From: Deltaproteobacteria bacterium
GTDB lineage: Bacteria > Desulfobacterota > Syntrophia > Syntrophales > UBA5619
NCBI GenBank assembly: GCA_026388345.1
Contig: JAPLJY010000176.1
Coordinates: 1-51,630, forward strand
Reading direction: 5' to 3'
Length of the DNA: 51,630 bases
Part shown: piece by piece, positions 18,601 to 26,876 of the stretch
Layout: each line of letters begins with the position of its first letter
Numbering within the stretch: position 1 is the stretch's first letter
Translations under genes and position numbers: made by a program
The notes under the pieces: model-generated
Told to the model about the DNA's origin: nothing
What the model saw: only the letters and a program-made list of their open reading frames with translations
Database searches by the model: none

Positions 18601-19525
18601 CTTCTCCCTTTGCATCCTTTTGCCCCCTCTCATTGAACTTCATGCCCAGCTCCATTGCCTCATTGCCGGCCATGATTTCTTTGGCAATTCCATCTCTAAC
18701 GAGTATCGCGTTGCGGCCCTGTCCAACGCTCCCCTGCGCCAGGAGATATACCCCCTCGGCTATCTTCACTTTACGCCCGGCAGGTCTGCGTCCCGGCAGG
18801 CCCAACCACTCCCGGGAAGTAAGTCGCTCCCCGACCCGTCGGGCGGTTTCCCGCAACTCCGCATCCGGTTCGCGTGGGGAGAGATCCCCCAGTTGTTTTT
18901 GAAAACCGGCAATCAGGCCGGCCGCCAGAGGGGAATATTCCACAGGGCATTCGAGACAATCCGCCAGGGTAACGATATTGGCCCGCATGGTCCGGTACAA
19001 ATGCCGGCGATAGGTCTCATCGGGAACCTTCAATGCCCGGCTCATCGTCACGAAATCAAAGTCCAGCAGGATGTTTCCCACATACGCCACGCAGCATCCA
19101 ATGTCCCCCGACCCATTCCCCGAAAATTTCCTTCCCCCGGCGGCGATATCTGCGGGCTCCTTCAATTCTGCAGCGATTCCCAAATCCCGGTATACGGAAA
19201 TGGCGGGTTGCAGGAATTTTTCGTAAAAACGATGCCTGCGCAACGGAACCAACGGATTATCCTGTCTCAAGACCAGTTGAAAAAACAACTGGCGGTCATC
19301 CAGGTAAACGACCCCGCCCCCGATCTCGCGCCGTAACAGGGGAATCCCCCGTTCCCGACAGTAGGGCTGGTCGATTTCGTAATCCAGGTCGTCGTGCAAT
19401 CCCAGGCAAATATAAGGAGTGGTCGGATAACAGATGATTAACCCTTCGCGGCCCAGCAAGGCCAGAGCATGATAGATGCTTTGTGATTCCACCCACCCCA
19501 CCGGTCCCAGGTGATACAGATCCAC
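18584..19525 (-). CDS. Lipoate-protein ligase A-like protein
   Basis: A second ligase of the LplA/LipM superfamily, 313 residues. LLRREIGGGVVYLDDRQLFFQL is the lipoate-binding loop; GGRKFSGNGSGDIG holds the catalytic-loop lysine. It starts MDLYHLGPVGWVESQSIYHAL without the usual longer N-terminus, and its C-terminal 80 residues are unlike LplB. It may be an octanoyl or lipoyl transferase, not an ATP-dependent ligase. It lies between the GlcF-like and GcvH-like a genes, so it probably modifies one of the two carriers. Confidence 0.8.
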   Translation of the reverse strand: MDLYHLGPVGWVESQSIYHALALLGREGLIICYPTTPYICLGLHDDLDYEIDQPYCRERGIPLLRREIGGGVVYLDDRQLFFQLVLRQDNPLVPLRRHRFYEKFLQPAISVYRDLGIAAELKEPADIAAGGRKFSGNGSGDIGCCVAYVGNILLDFDFVTMSRALKVPDETYRRHLYRTMRANIVTLADCLECPVEYSPLAAGLIAGFQKQLGDLSPREPDAELRETARRVGERLTSREWLGLPGRRPAGRKVKIAEGVYLLAQGSVGQGRNAILVRDGIAKEIMAGNEAMELGMKFNERGQKDAKGEDGDPR

Positions 19526-19568
19526 TTCCCCGAACCTCCCGACCCCTCACCCCTTACCGATCATCGCT

Positions 19569-20735
19569 TTACCCCATCGCTTCCAAGATCAACTGACTTA
19601 CGTCCATTACCCTCACCGGCAGTTTGGCCTTGCGGATGGCCGCGGTCAGCATCTGTTCGCATTGCTGACAGGCCGAAACGACGACCGTTGCTCCGCTGGT
19701 CCTGATTTCCTCGGTTCTGAGCCGGGCTATTTCCGCCGCCAAATCGGCATCGACGCTCTGCAGGTTGCCTCCACCGCCGCAGCACAGCGCCTGTTCGTGG
19801 TGGTGCGGCAGTTCAACAAAACGGACTTGCGGAATACTCCGGATGATTTCCCGGGGGGCGTCATAGACCCCGCCGTTGCGGCCCAGATCACAAGGGTCAT
19901 GGTACGTCACGGTCTCAGCCAGCGTATGCATCGGGATGCGTCCCTCTTGGATCAGGCGGGCAAGGTATTCCGTAGTGTGCAATATCTCCAGGTTATAGCC
20001 CTGCAATGCCTCCCGGCTGTCATGTTTCCAGACGTGATAACAGGAGGCGCAACTGGCGACCAGGGTATGGATTTCCAGTTCCTTGATTTTGTCAACGTTG
20101 TGCCGGATGAATATCTTGGAGTCATCGACAAATCCGGTGCTTATAAGCGGGAAACCGCAGCACCATTCATCCCCACCCATCGTGGTGAAATCTACCCCGG
20201 CCTCGGTAAATATTTCGGCAATCGCCACGGGGACCTGGGCTGACTGGGGAAAGAAAGAGGAAACGCAACCTACGAAATAACCGACCCCTGCACCCGCCCG
20301 CGGTTCCAGCGCATCAGGGTCATCCAGATCCTGGGCCCATTCCAACCGTTCATCATTGGGAAAGGTTGAAATATTCTTCCTGGCGAGCAGGTTATTCTGC
20401 ATGGATCGGTAAGCTTCAGGCTCTTTACCCAGTTCGACGATGCGTTTGCGCAATTCCAGCCACAATTTTCTGGTGTCGATCACGGTGGAACACTCGACGG
20501 CGCAGGCCCCGCACAGGGTGCATTGCGCCATCCGGTGTACAAACTCTGCACTGCATTTGGCTTGGTTTCCATGCGAAAAGATTTCCTTGGCCATGGAAAT
20601 CTTACCCCGAGGGGCCGTCGACTCCCAGCCCACCGCGTTATAAACCGGGCAGCCGCTCCGGCAATAACCGCAGCGGCCGCAGATCAAGGCTTCCTTTTCC
20701 AGGTTGGTGAATAAATTGGCGGTTTTCTCACTCAT
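19569..20735 (-). CDS. GlcF/HdrD-like iron-sulfur oxidoreductase with two CCG domains
   Basis: A 388-residue electron-transfer subunit. Two [4Fe-4S] ferredoxin motifs lie at the N-terminus (CGRCGYCRSGCP, Cys19-29; CTLCGACAVEC, Cys72-82). Two CCG domains follow: GCVSSF, CCGFPL and CASC; then DPCDLGR, CCGGGGN and CQQC. In heterodisulfide reductase such domains bind the non-cubane clusters that reduce a disulfide. In glycolate oxidase GlcF they relay electrons. It overlaps the FAD subunit by four bases. The position between two lipoyl-carrier genes makes lipoyl dithiol/disulfide a plausible partner, which is inference. Confidence 0.9.
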   Translation of the reverse strand: MSEKTANLFTNLEKEALICGRCGYCRSGCPVYNAVGWESTAPRGKISMAKEIFSHGNQAKCSAEFVHRMAQCTLCGACAVECSTVIDTRKLWLELRKRIVELGKEPEAYRSMQNNLLARKNISTFPNDERLEWAQDLDDPDALEPRAGAGVGYFVGCVSSFFPQSAQVPVAIAEIFTEAGVDFTTMGGDEWCCGFPLISTGFVDDSKIFIRHNVDKIKELEIHTLVASCASCYHVWKHDSREALQGYNLEILHTTEYLARLIQEGRIPMHTLAETVTYHDPCDLGRNGGVYDAPREIIRSIPQVRFVELPHHHEQALCCGGGGNLQSVDADLAAEIARLRTEEIRTSGATVVVSACQQCEQMLTAAIRKAKLPVRVMDVSQLILEAMG

Positions 20736-22186
20736 CCGTGGCCGCTCCTTCCGGCAACGCGCCTCACCGCGGCCAGGACTTCCATCCCCGCCGCAAAATT
20801 GAATGGATTCAAGAGAGCCGGCGAGCGGTAAACTTTACCGGGATTCATGATTCCCCGGCTGTCCAACATCCGTTTTCTTCGCCTCAGTTCATTCAGATGC
20901 GCAGATGTAAACATACGGCCCAGGTATGGTGTATTCCACAATCCCACCCCATACGGACAACCTCCGTGACGGCGTCCCACATCGTGTATTTTCTTGACCA
21001 GGCTCAGATCAAGAATATAGGCAATGGTTTTGGTTTCATCCGTATAGAACATCGTCATGACGGTGGCCCGATCGGGTGCAACCACATGACCGTAGGATAT
21101 CAAATCAATTTCATAACGGTTTGCCATTTTTCGAATATCAGACAGATAACCGGACAGAACGTTGACCGGGAGCCAGATTTCGCTGCCCAAGACAGACGGC
21201 CCGCCTCTTTTTAAACGCAGGGCATTGAATTTTTCCGCCCATTCCCGTTCAGCGGTTTCTGCCGAGAATAGGCGGATCGTGTAATCAGTCCCAACCAGCG
21301 CCGCAACCATATCCTGAGCTGTTTTAAGCTCCGCGTCGCCGCCTTCGTAATCGATTCCCAGCGTGTGGGCCGGCGCCGAATCGATGGGGAAAAACCCCAG
21401 GGAATGCATGGCCGACGCGAACCGATCATCCGCAAAATGCACATTATAGGGGATCACCGGGGCATGAATGACGGCCTCCAACGCGCGATCCATTTTCCCG
21501 GCATCAGGGAATGCGAGCAGAAAATGTTTCATGGGGCTTAATTTGCGAATCTCCACTTCCAACCGGGTGATGACGCCCAGGGTCCCCTCGGAAGCCGCAA
21601 ACCACTCCAGAGGCGGGTCCGTATCCCGCGTAAGCCGGCGGATGTCACCGGTCGGGAGCACCGCTTCAACAGCCCGCACCTGGGAAAGCAGACTGCCGTA
21701 TTTCATGCTGCCGATGCCGTAACCCATCATGCTAAACCAGCCGCCGATGCTGGCCGACGGTGCGCTGCTGGGAAAGGATTTCAGCGCGAACCCCAGGGGA
21801 TTGAGATATTCATCCAATTCGCGCCAGGTCGTTCCCGCCTTCACCGTGACCGTCATCCCGTATTCATCAAGGCCAACCACTCCTTTGATGAGATTGAGGT
21901 CCATCACGATGCCGCCTCTGACCGGAACCGAATTGAAATACACCGTCGAGGCGCCGGCCCGTGGAGTCACCGGGATATGGTTGGCGAAGGCCAGTTTCAA
22001 AATCTCCGCTGCTTCCTCTGCATCTGCGGGACGCACGATCATCTCAGGCAGGGTATTGAACAGGGGATTCACCAGGAATGCCGGCACGGGTGCCATGTCG
22101 CGCGAATAAAGGCTGCATTCAAAAGGGGAATCGGTAGCCCTGCGGCCGAATCGCTGTTTTATTTGTTCCAGCGCCGCGTTTTTCAT
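20732..22186 (-). CDS. GlcD-like FAD-linked oxidase subunit
   Basis: A 484-residue FAD-binding PCMH/VAO-type oxidase. The FAD domain shows PEMIVRPADAEEAAEILKLA, VTPRAGAST, SIGGWFSMMGYGIGSMKYGS and EGTLGVITRLEVEIRKL. The C-terminal domain ends in SRGIMNPGKVYRSP. The usual GxGTxxxG loop after the PR pair is altered to PRAGASTVYFNS. Relatives oxidise glycolate or D-lactate, or act with CCG partners in electron transfer. The ATG at 22186 follows GAGGAAC and AAGGA; a further 47 upstream codons lack conservation. It forms a unit with the GlcF-like gene. Confidence 0.9.
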   Translation of the reverse strand: MKNAALEQIKQRFGRRATDSPFECSLYSRDMAPVPAFLVNPLFNTLPEMIVRPADAEEAAEILKLAFANHIPVTPRAGASTVYFNSVPVRGGIVMDLNLIKGVVGLDEYGMTVTVKAGTTWRELDEYLNPLGFALKSFPSSAPSASIGGWFSMMGYGIGSMKYGSLLSQVRAVEAVLPTGDIRRLTRDTDPPLEWFAASEGTLGVITRLEVEIRKLSPMKHFLLAFPDAGKMDRALEAVIHAPVIPYNVHFADDRFASAMHSLGFFPIDSAPAHTLGIDYEGGDAELKTAQDMVAALVGTDYTIRLFSAETAEREWAEKFNALRLKRGGPSVLGSEIWLPVNVLSGYLSDIRKMANRYEIDLISYGHVVAPDRATVMTMFYTDETKTIAYILDLSLVKKIHDVGRRHGGCPYGVGLWNTPYLGRMFTSAHLNELRRRKRMLDSRGIMNPGKVYRSPALLNPFNFAAGMEVLAAVRRVAGRSGHG

Positions 22187-22215
22187 TCCTTGTTCCTCTT
22201 GACCCCAATCACGCT

Positions 22216-22638
22216 TTATCCGCCGTGCTTGGCGATTTCCCCTCGAAGCCAATCGATTACCCGGTCTCCCTTGAGAAGTTTTGCCAACCCGCCGGAGAGG
22301 TCGGCAGGTTCCAACACCGCAATCCATCCCCGGTGGTACGGATCCGTATTCAATATCTGGGGATTCGCGGCCAGATCCTTATTGACATCAACGACCAGGG
22401 ACTGCATGGGAACCAATATTTTACCGGCCCATTTGCCGGATTGCAGGGTGCACAGGGTCTTGCCCTCTTCCATATCCTTGCCGGTCCTGGGTACCCGTAT
22501 AAAGGTAATTTCACCCGCCATCTGTTGCATGAAATCCGTTACCCCGATTCGAATACATTTGCCTTCCTCCTTCACCCAGGCATGGTCGGTGGTATAATAA
22601 AGATCGTCAGGCATTTCATATTTATCTATTTTCGCCAT
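22216..22638 (-). CDS. GcvH-like lipoyl carrier protein b
   Basis: A 140-residue GcvH-fold protein: DLYYTTDHAWVKEEGKCIRI, GVTDFMQQMAGEITFIRV, TLQSGKWAGKILVPMQS with the presumed lipoyl Lys69, and NTDPYHRGWIAVLEP. QSGKW replaces ESVKA, so the acidic residue before the site is lost. It differs clearly from carrier a, so the two are not a recent duplication. The ATG at 22638 is preferred because the protein there begins like its family; the ribosome site is weak. It overlaps the end of lipA and precedes the GlcD-like gene by 29 bases. Confidence 0.83.
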   Translation of the reverse strand: MAKIDKYEMPDDLYYTTDHAWVKEEGKCIRIGVTDFMQQMAGEITFIRVPRTGKDMEEGKTLCTLQSGKWAGKILVPMQSLVVDVNKDLAANPQILNTDPYHRGWIAVLEPADLSGGLAKLLKGDRVIDWLRGEIAKHGG

Positions 22639-23521
22639 GATTCGTTTGACCCCCTTTTCGCGTTTTGGTCGCACCTATTCTTGAAAAAATCCTGTCCGCG
22701 TGGTAGGAACTCCGCACCAGGGGCCCGGCATGAACCTCCATAAAACCCATATCGTAGCCGATTTTTTCCAGCGACTTGAAGGTGTCCGGGTGAATATATT
22801 CAACGACGGGATGATGAACGGGGGATGGGCTCAGGTACTGGCCCAGGGTGAGGATATCGCAATGTACCGCACGCAGATCCTCCATGACCTCAATCACTTC
22901 CCTTTCCGTCTCTCCCAACCCCAGCATCAAACCGGACTTGGACAATATGCCGCTTCCGAATTCACGAACCTCTTGCAATAACGCCAGCGAACGACTGTAG
23001 AGCGCCTGCGGTCTGACGGAAGGGTAGCTCCGGGGAACGGTTTCCACATTGTGATTGATCACATCCGGTTCGGCATCGATCACCCGATGCAAGGAGTCGA
23101 TGTTTCCCAGAAAATCGGGGATGAGCACTTCAATGGTGGCTTCAGGCATCTCATCGTGGACAGCCCCGATGGTAGCGGCAAAATGGCCGGCGCCCCCATC
23201 GGCCAGATCATCCCTCGTAACCGAGGTCACCACCACATGTTTGAGTCCCAAGTGCCGGGCAGCCGAAGCGACGGCCTGCGGCTCATCCGAATCCACGACC
23301 GAAGGACGCCCGTGAACAACCGCACAAAACCGGCAATTTCGGGTGCAGACATTGCCCAGAATCATAAAGGTGCAGGTTTTACCGGCGAAACACTCGCCGA
23401 TATTCGGGCAGTCGGCGTCTTCACAAACCGTATGGAGACGACCCGCGTCCAGTAGCCGCTTCATCTGGTCCAGGGCTTCGGCATCGGGCGCCTGCACGGT
23501 TAACCAATCCGGTCTTTTCAT
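22622..23521 (-). CDS. lipA: Lipoyl synthase
   Basis: Radical-SAM lipoyl synthase, which inserts two sulfurs into protein-bound octanoyl-lysine. The auxiliary cluster is C-x4-C-x5-C (Cys33, 38, 44; CEDADCPNIGEC). The SAM cluster is CTRNCRFC (Cys59, 63, 66). The terminal RSSYHA motif is present. 299 residues is typical. Its ATG overlaps the lipB stop (ATGA). Having this enzyme beside LipS1/LipS2-like genes is unusual. Confidence 0.96.
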   Translation of the reverse strand: MKRPDWLTVQAPDAEALDQMKRLLDAGRLHTVCEDADCPNIGECFAGKTCTFMILGNVCTRNCRFCAVVHGRPSVVDSDEPQAVASAARHLGLKHVVVTSVTRDDLADGGAGHFAATIGAVHDEMPEATIEVLIPDFLGNIDSLHRVIDAEPDVINHNVETVPRSYPSVRPQALYSRSLALLQEVREFGSGILSKSGLMLGLGETEREVIEVMEDLRAVHCDILTLGQYLSPSPVHHPVVEYIHPDTFKSLEKIGYDMGFMEVHAGPLVRSSYHADRIFSRIGATKTRKGGQTNHGENR

Positions 23522-24219
23522 ACGGGGCGTGCATCCCCCCCTGCCATCTCCATCACCTTTTCCAGGCTGATGTCTTCCAGCGTCAGGTTAAATATTCTGC
23601 CCACCTGCCGGCGCATTTCCCTTTTGACCAGGACCATATCTGTCGGATGACCCAGAATTTCCTCCATGGAGGTGACTCCCAGGGTGGAAATTCCGCAGGG
23701 AACGATGAATGAAAAATGCCGCAGGTCCGGGCATACATTCAGCGAAACGCCGTGCATTGTCACCCAATGTTGAACGGCGATGCCCTCGGCGCCGATTTTT
23801 GCGGTTCCTGCCCACACCCCGGGATAATCGTTTCTGCGCCCCGCCACGATACCGAAAGCTTCCAAAGTGCGAATCAGCGTTTCCTCCATCCGGCGGGCAT
23901 ATAAATGAACGTCACACCCAAATCCATTGAGATCCAGAATCGGATAACAAACCAGTTGCCCCGGCCCGTGGAAGGTGATATCCCCACCCCGATCGGTTTC
24001 ATATACCTTGATTCCTTCCTGATCCAAGAACTGATCGGTGACCAGGATATGATCGATACCGCCCTTTCTTCCGATGGTAAAACAGGGATGATGCTCCAGG
24101 AGAATGACGGTGTCCGGAATGATTCCTTCCCAACGGGCTTGATTCAGTTTCTTCTGTAATTCAAAAACCTTCCCGTATTCTTCAATGCCCATTTCTAAAC
24201 AGTACCCGGGTCCGGTCAC
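23518..24219 (-). CDS. lipB: Octanoyltransferase
   Basis: Transfers octanoate from acyl carrier protein to the lysine of lipoyl domains. The catalytic Cys175 (FIVPCGIS) and Lys141 (GTAKIGAEGI) are present, with RGGDITFHGPGQLV and HWVTMHGVSLNV typical of LipB. The start is GTG at 24219, eight bases after AGGGG. 233 residues. It is the first gene of the lipoate cluster and follows the CMD-domain gene by 22 bases on the same strand, so it may belong to the longer transcript. Confidence 0.94.
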   Translation of the reverse strand: MTGPGYCLEMGIEEYGKVFELQKKLNQARWEGIIPDTVILLEHHPCFTIGRKGGIDHILVTDQFLDQEGIKVYETDRGGDITFHGPGQLVCYPILDLNGFGCDVHLYARRMEETLIRTLEAFGIVAGRRNDYPGVWAGTAKIGAEGIAVQHWVTMHGVSLNVCPDLRHFSFIVPCGISTLGVTSMEEILGHPTDMVLVKREMRRQVGRIFNLTLEDISLEKVMEMAGGDARPV

Positions 24220-24241
24220 ATCTTTATCCCCTGATCATGTT

Positions 24242-24586
24242 TTATTCCTCGAAAGTATCCAGAGCCTTCAAAACAGTCGTTGAGAGGTACGCCATTGACG
24301 GAGATCCGCCAAAAGCAACGGCCACCGAGCAAGCCTCCAGAATTTCTTCCCGAGTGGCCCCTTCATTGAGAGCCTGCTTCACATGCAGGTTAATGCAGTA
24401 TTCACAGCGGGCGTAAAGTGCGATTCCCAGCCCGATAAGCTCTTTGTATTTGCGTTCAATTTCACCTTCGACATAAGCCGCCTGATCCATCCGCACAAAT
24501 GCGGCGCTTAATTCAGGAGCATCGTCTCCTAAAGTCATCATGCCTTTGCCGAGATCAGCCATTAATTCGTTGGGATCTTTTACCAT
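24242..24586 (-). CDS. Carboxymuconolactone decarboxylase/AhpD-like protein
   Basis: A 114-residue alpha-helical protein with ALYARCEYCINLHVKQALNEGAT, the CxxC-x3-H motif of the CMD/AhpD family. GGAGG lies eight bases before the ATG at 24586; the longer TTG start would include it. AhpD proteins relay electrons from a lipoylated E2 to a peroxiredoxin, so the neighbouring lipoate genes are suggestive. Many CMD proteins are of unknown function, and no peroxiredoxin gene is present. Confidence 0.82.
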   Translation of the reverse strand: MVKDPNELMADLGKGMMTLGDDAPELSAAFVRMDQAAYVEGEIERKYKELIGLGIALYARCEYCINLHVKQALNEGATREEILEACSVAVAFGGSPSMAYLSTTVLKALDTFEE

Positions 24587-24606
24587 TCGTATTACCTCCA
24601 AAAATA

Positions 24607-25371
24607 TTAATCCATAACCCAGCCACCATCGACATTGATGGTCTGTCCCGTGGTGTAATTAGATGCATCCGATGCAAGGAACACAACCATTTGAGCGACA
24701 TCTTCCGGCTTTCCCATTCTCGAGATCGGGAGGTCTTCGATCGGATACACGAATCCCTTCGACATGTCTGTTTCGATCCCGCCCGGCGCTATGGCATTCA
24801 CATAAATCCCGTAACAACCGGCGTCTTTGGCAACCCATTTGGTGAAGGCGATGACACCGCCCTTTGCGGCCGCATAGGCAGGACCGGAGCGCCCGCGTTT
24901 GCCTTCAACACCTGCCCCTTTTTTGGATACAGCCCCACCGATCTTTCCTGAAATCGAAGCGATGTTGACGATCTTTCCGGATCCGCTCTTCTTCATATGC
25001 GGATAGACGGCCTGGGTACACAAGAAGGTCCCCTTCATGATGGTATTGACATCCCTGTCCCATTGTTCTTCCGTGAGCTCTTCAAGGGGAACCCGCTGGC
25101 AGGTCCCGGCATTGTTCACCAGGATATCGATCTTCCCAAATTTCTCGATGACTTGTGCCACCATAGCGAGGACATCCCCTTTTTTGGATACATCCGTCGT
25201 TATTCCGAGGGCTTCCCTACCGAGTGACTTTATTTCATTGAGGGTTTCTTCCATCGGGATGATGTCCGTCACACAAACATGAGCGCCTTCTTTGGCCAAA
25301 GCAAGGGCACACGCTTTCCCAATTCCCCTGGCACCACCCGTGAGGATTGCCACTTTGTCCTTTAATTTCAT
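24607..25371 (-). CDS. Short-chain dehydrogenase/reductase 1
   Basis: NAD(P)-dependent SDR of 254 residues. Cofactor motif GGARGIGKA, NNAG segment (ILVNNAGTCQR), catalytic Ser in NIASISG and Tyr-x3-Lys in PAYAAAKGG. A Lys/Gly-rich insertion (KKGAGVEGKRGRS) lies between Ser and Tyr. It is of the FabG/hydroxyacyl or polyol dehydrogenase type, substrate unknown. The ATG at 25371 follows GGAG. It lies downstream of TRAP genes, as does SDR 2 at 33893, so it may oxidise the imported substrate. Confidence 0.87.
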   Translation of the reverse strand: MKLKDKVAILTGGARGIGKACALALAKEGAHVCVTDIIPMEETLNEIKSLGREALGITTDVSKKGDVLAMVAQVIEKFGKIDILVNNAGTCQRVPLEELTEEQWDRDVNTIMKGTFLCTQAVYPHMKKSGSGKIVNIASISGKIGGAVSKKGAGVEGKRGRSGPAYAAAKGGVIAFTKWVAKDAGCYGIYVNAIAPGGIETDMSKGFVYPIEDLPISRMGKPEDVAQMVVFLASDASNYTTGQTINVDGGWVMD

Positions 25372-25386
25372 TGATATCTCCAAATC

Positions 25387-25520
25387 GAAGTCACCTCATC
25401 ATAACCGCGATTGGCCATGGCAGGAATCATCACCGCTCCGATCGCCGCTATGTCTGCGGGTACGGTTCATGAAATGGCCCCAAAGAGAACGCACCCTGCC
25501 ACAGCCAAAAGCCCGAGATC
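25387..25520 (-). pseudogene. Fragment of a TRAP large permease gene (dctM)
   Basis: Between SDR 1 and the intact dctM the minus strand reads LGLLAVAGCVLFGAIS, a TGA, then TVPADIAAIGAVMIPAMANR and GYDEVTS. This aligns with VGVAVCVFFGGISGSGPAD and AAAIGAVLIPAMIAKGYD of the neighbouring dctM. It is a remnant of about 45 codons with one nonsense codon and no start. A former second TRAP permease, or a rearrangement of the locus, is implied. Confidence 0.8.
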
Positions 25521-25580
25521 TCCTAAAGTATTGGGTCGATGTGGTTGGTAAAGGAGGCTTCTCCATGACTGCAATGGTTG

Positions 25581-26876
25581 TCAATGAACAGGTTTGTACA
25601 GGCCGAACCAGACTGGTGGGGCAAGGGATAACCACGGCCAAAGGATGACCACCACCAGTCCGCCGATCATGGCAAGGACAAAGGGAACGACCGCCACGGC
25701 CACCCGGTCCAGCTTGGTCTTGGCCAGAGAAGTGGTCACGTACAGGTTCACCGCCACCGGTGGGGTCGCCTGGCCGATGGCCAAGTTGTAGGTCATCACC
25801 ACGCCGAACCAGAGCGGGTCCCAGCCGAAGTGCGCCATCATGGGGATGAAGATCGGCAAGAAGACATAGAATATGGAGATGGCGTCCAGGAGCATCCCGG
25901 CGATGAACAGGACCCCGTTGATGATAAACATCATCAGCATCCCGTTGTCGCTCAGGCTGAGCATACTTTTGAGCACGTGGTCGATGGCGCCCACGCGGTC
26001 GGCCGCCCAGCCGAAAAGCCCGGCAAAGGCCACGATGAACATGACCACCGCCGAGGTGATGGCCGAATCCAGCATGCACCGGTACAGTTCCTTCCATCCG
26101 ATGGTCCGGTACATCCATCCGAGCGTGATGCCGTACACCACGGCGATGATCGCCGCCTCTGTCGGAGTGCAGATGCCGCCGTACATGCTCCCCAAAATCA
26201 CCGCCGGCGCCATCAGCCCCCAGAACGCCCGTCTGAACGCCACCCAGAGCTCCCGCGGGGTTCCCCATCGCTCGCCGCCCCAGCCATTTTTTTTGGATAT
26301 TAAATAGGCCGGCACGATGAGTGTCGTTCCCGCCACCAAGCCGGGGAAAATCCCCCCGGCGAACAGGGCCGGGACCGAGATCTCGGTGATTACGCCATAC
26401 ACTACGAAGGCGATGGAAGGGGGGATAAGGATGGCCGTGGAACCGGCGGTGGCGATGAGGGCGGCCGCGAAGTTCCGATCATACCCCTTGGCGATCATGG
26501 CCGGGATCAGCACGGCGCCGATGGCCGCCGCATCCGCGGGGCCGGAGCCGGAGATGCCGCCGAAGAAGACGCAGACCGCGACCCCCACAATGGCCAGCCC
26601 GCCGGGGATGGGTCCGACGATCATGCTCGCCAGATTGACCAGCCGAGCCGAGACGCCCGAGCGCTCCATCACGAATCCAGCCAAAATGAAGAACGGAATG
26701 GCGAGCAGCGGGAACTTGGCGATGTTGGAGTAGAAGATGGAGGAGATGCCCATCGTCCCCTGATGGTACAGCAGGATGATCAGACAGGCCGTCGCCCCCA
26801 GGGCGATGGCGATGCGGATTCCCAGGACAACGAGAACCAGGAACAGCCCGAAGACGAGAAGGGTCACGATGGTCAT
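25581..26876 (-). CDS. dctM: TRAP transporter large permease DctM (system A)
   Basis: The 431-residue membrane channel subunit of a tripartite ATP-independent periplasmic transporter, using an ion gradient to import carboxylates. Family marks are FVMERSGVSARLVNLASMIVG, FFGGISGSGPADAAAIGAVL and MTYNLAIGQATPPVAVNLYV, with about a dozen hydrophobic helices. The ATG at 26876 overlaps the dctQ stop (ATGA) and follows GGGAGGG; earlier frame codons are discarded. The substrate cannot be told from the sequence. Confidence 0.93.
   Translation of the reverse strand: MTIVTLLVFGLFLVLVVLGIRIAIALGATACLIILLYHQGTMGISSIFYSNIAKFPLLAIPFFILAGFVMERSGVSARLVNLASMIVGPIPGGLAIVGVAVCVFFGGISGSGPADAAAIGAVLIPAMIAKGYDRNFAAALIATAGSTAILIPPSIAFVVYGVITEISVPALFAGGIFPGLVAGTTLIVPAYLISKKNGWGGERWGTPRELWVAFRRAFWGLMAPAVILGSMYGGICTPTEAAIIAVVYGITLGWMYRTIGWKELYRCMLDSAITSAVVMFIVAFAGLFGWAADRVGAIDHVLKSMLSLSDNGMLMMFIINGVLFIAGMLLDAISIFYVFLPIFIPMMAHFGWDPLWFGVVMTYNLAIGQATPPVAVNLYVTTSLAKTKLDRVAVAVVPFVLAMIGGLVVVILWPWLSLAPPVWFGLYKPVH

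Noticed and set aside
18187..22638. Glycine cleavage system
   Set aside because: Only H-like proteins are present. P and T proteins are absent and the lipoyl site is altered.
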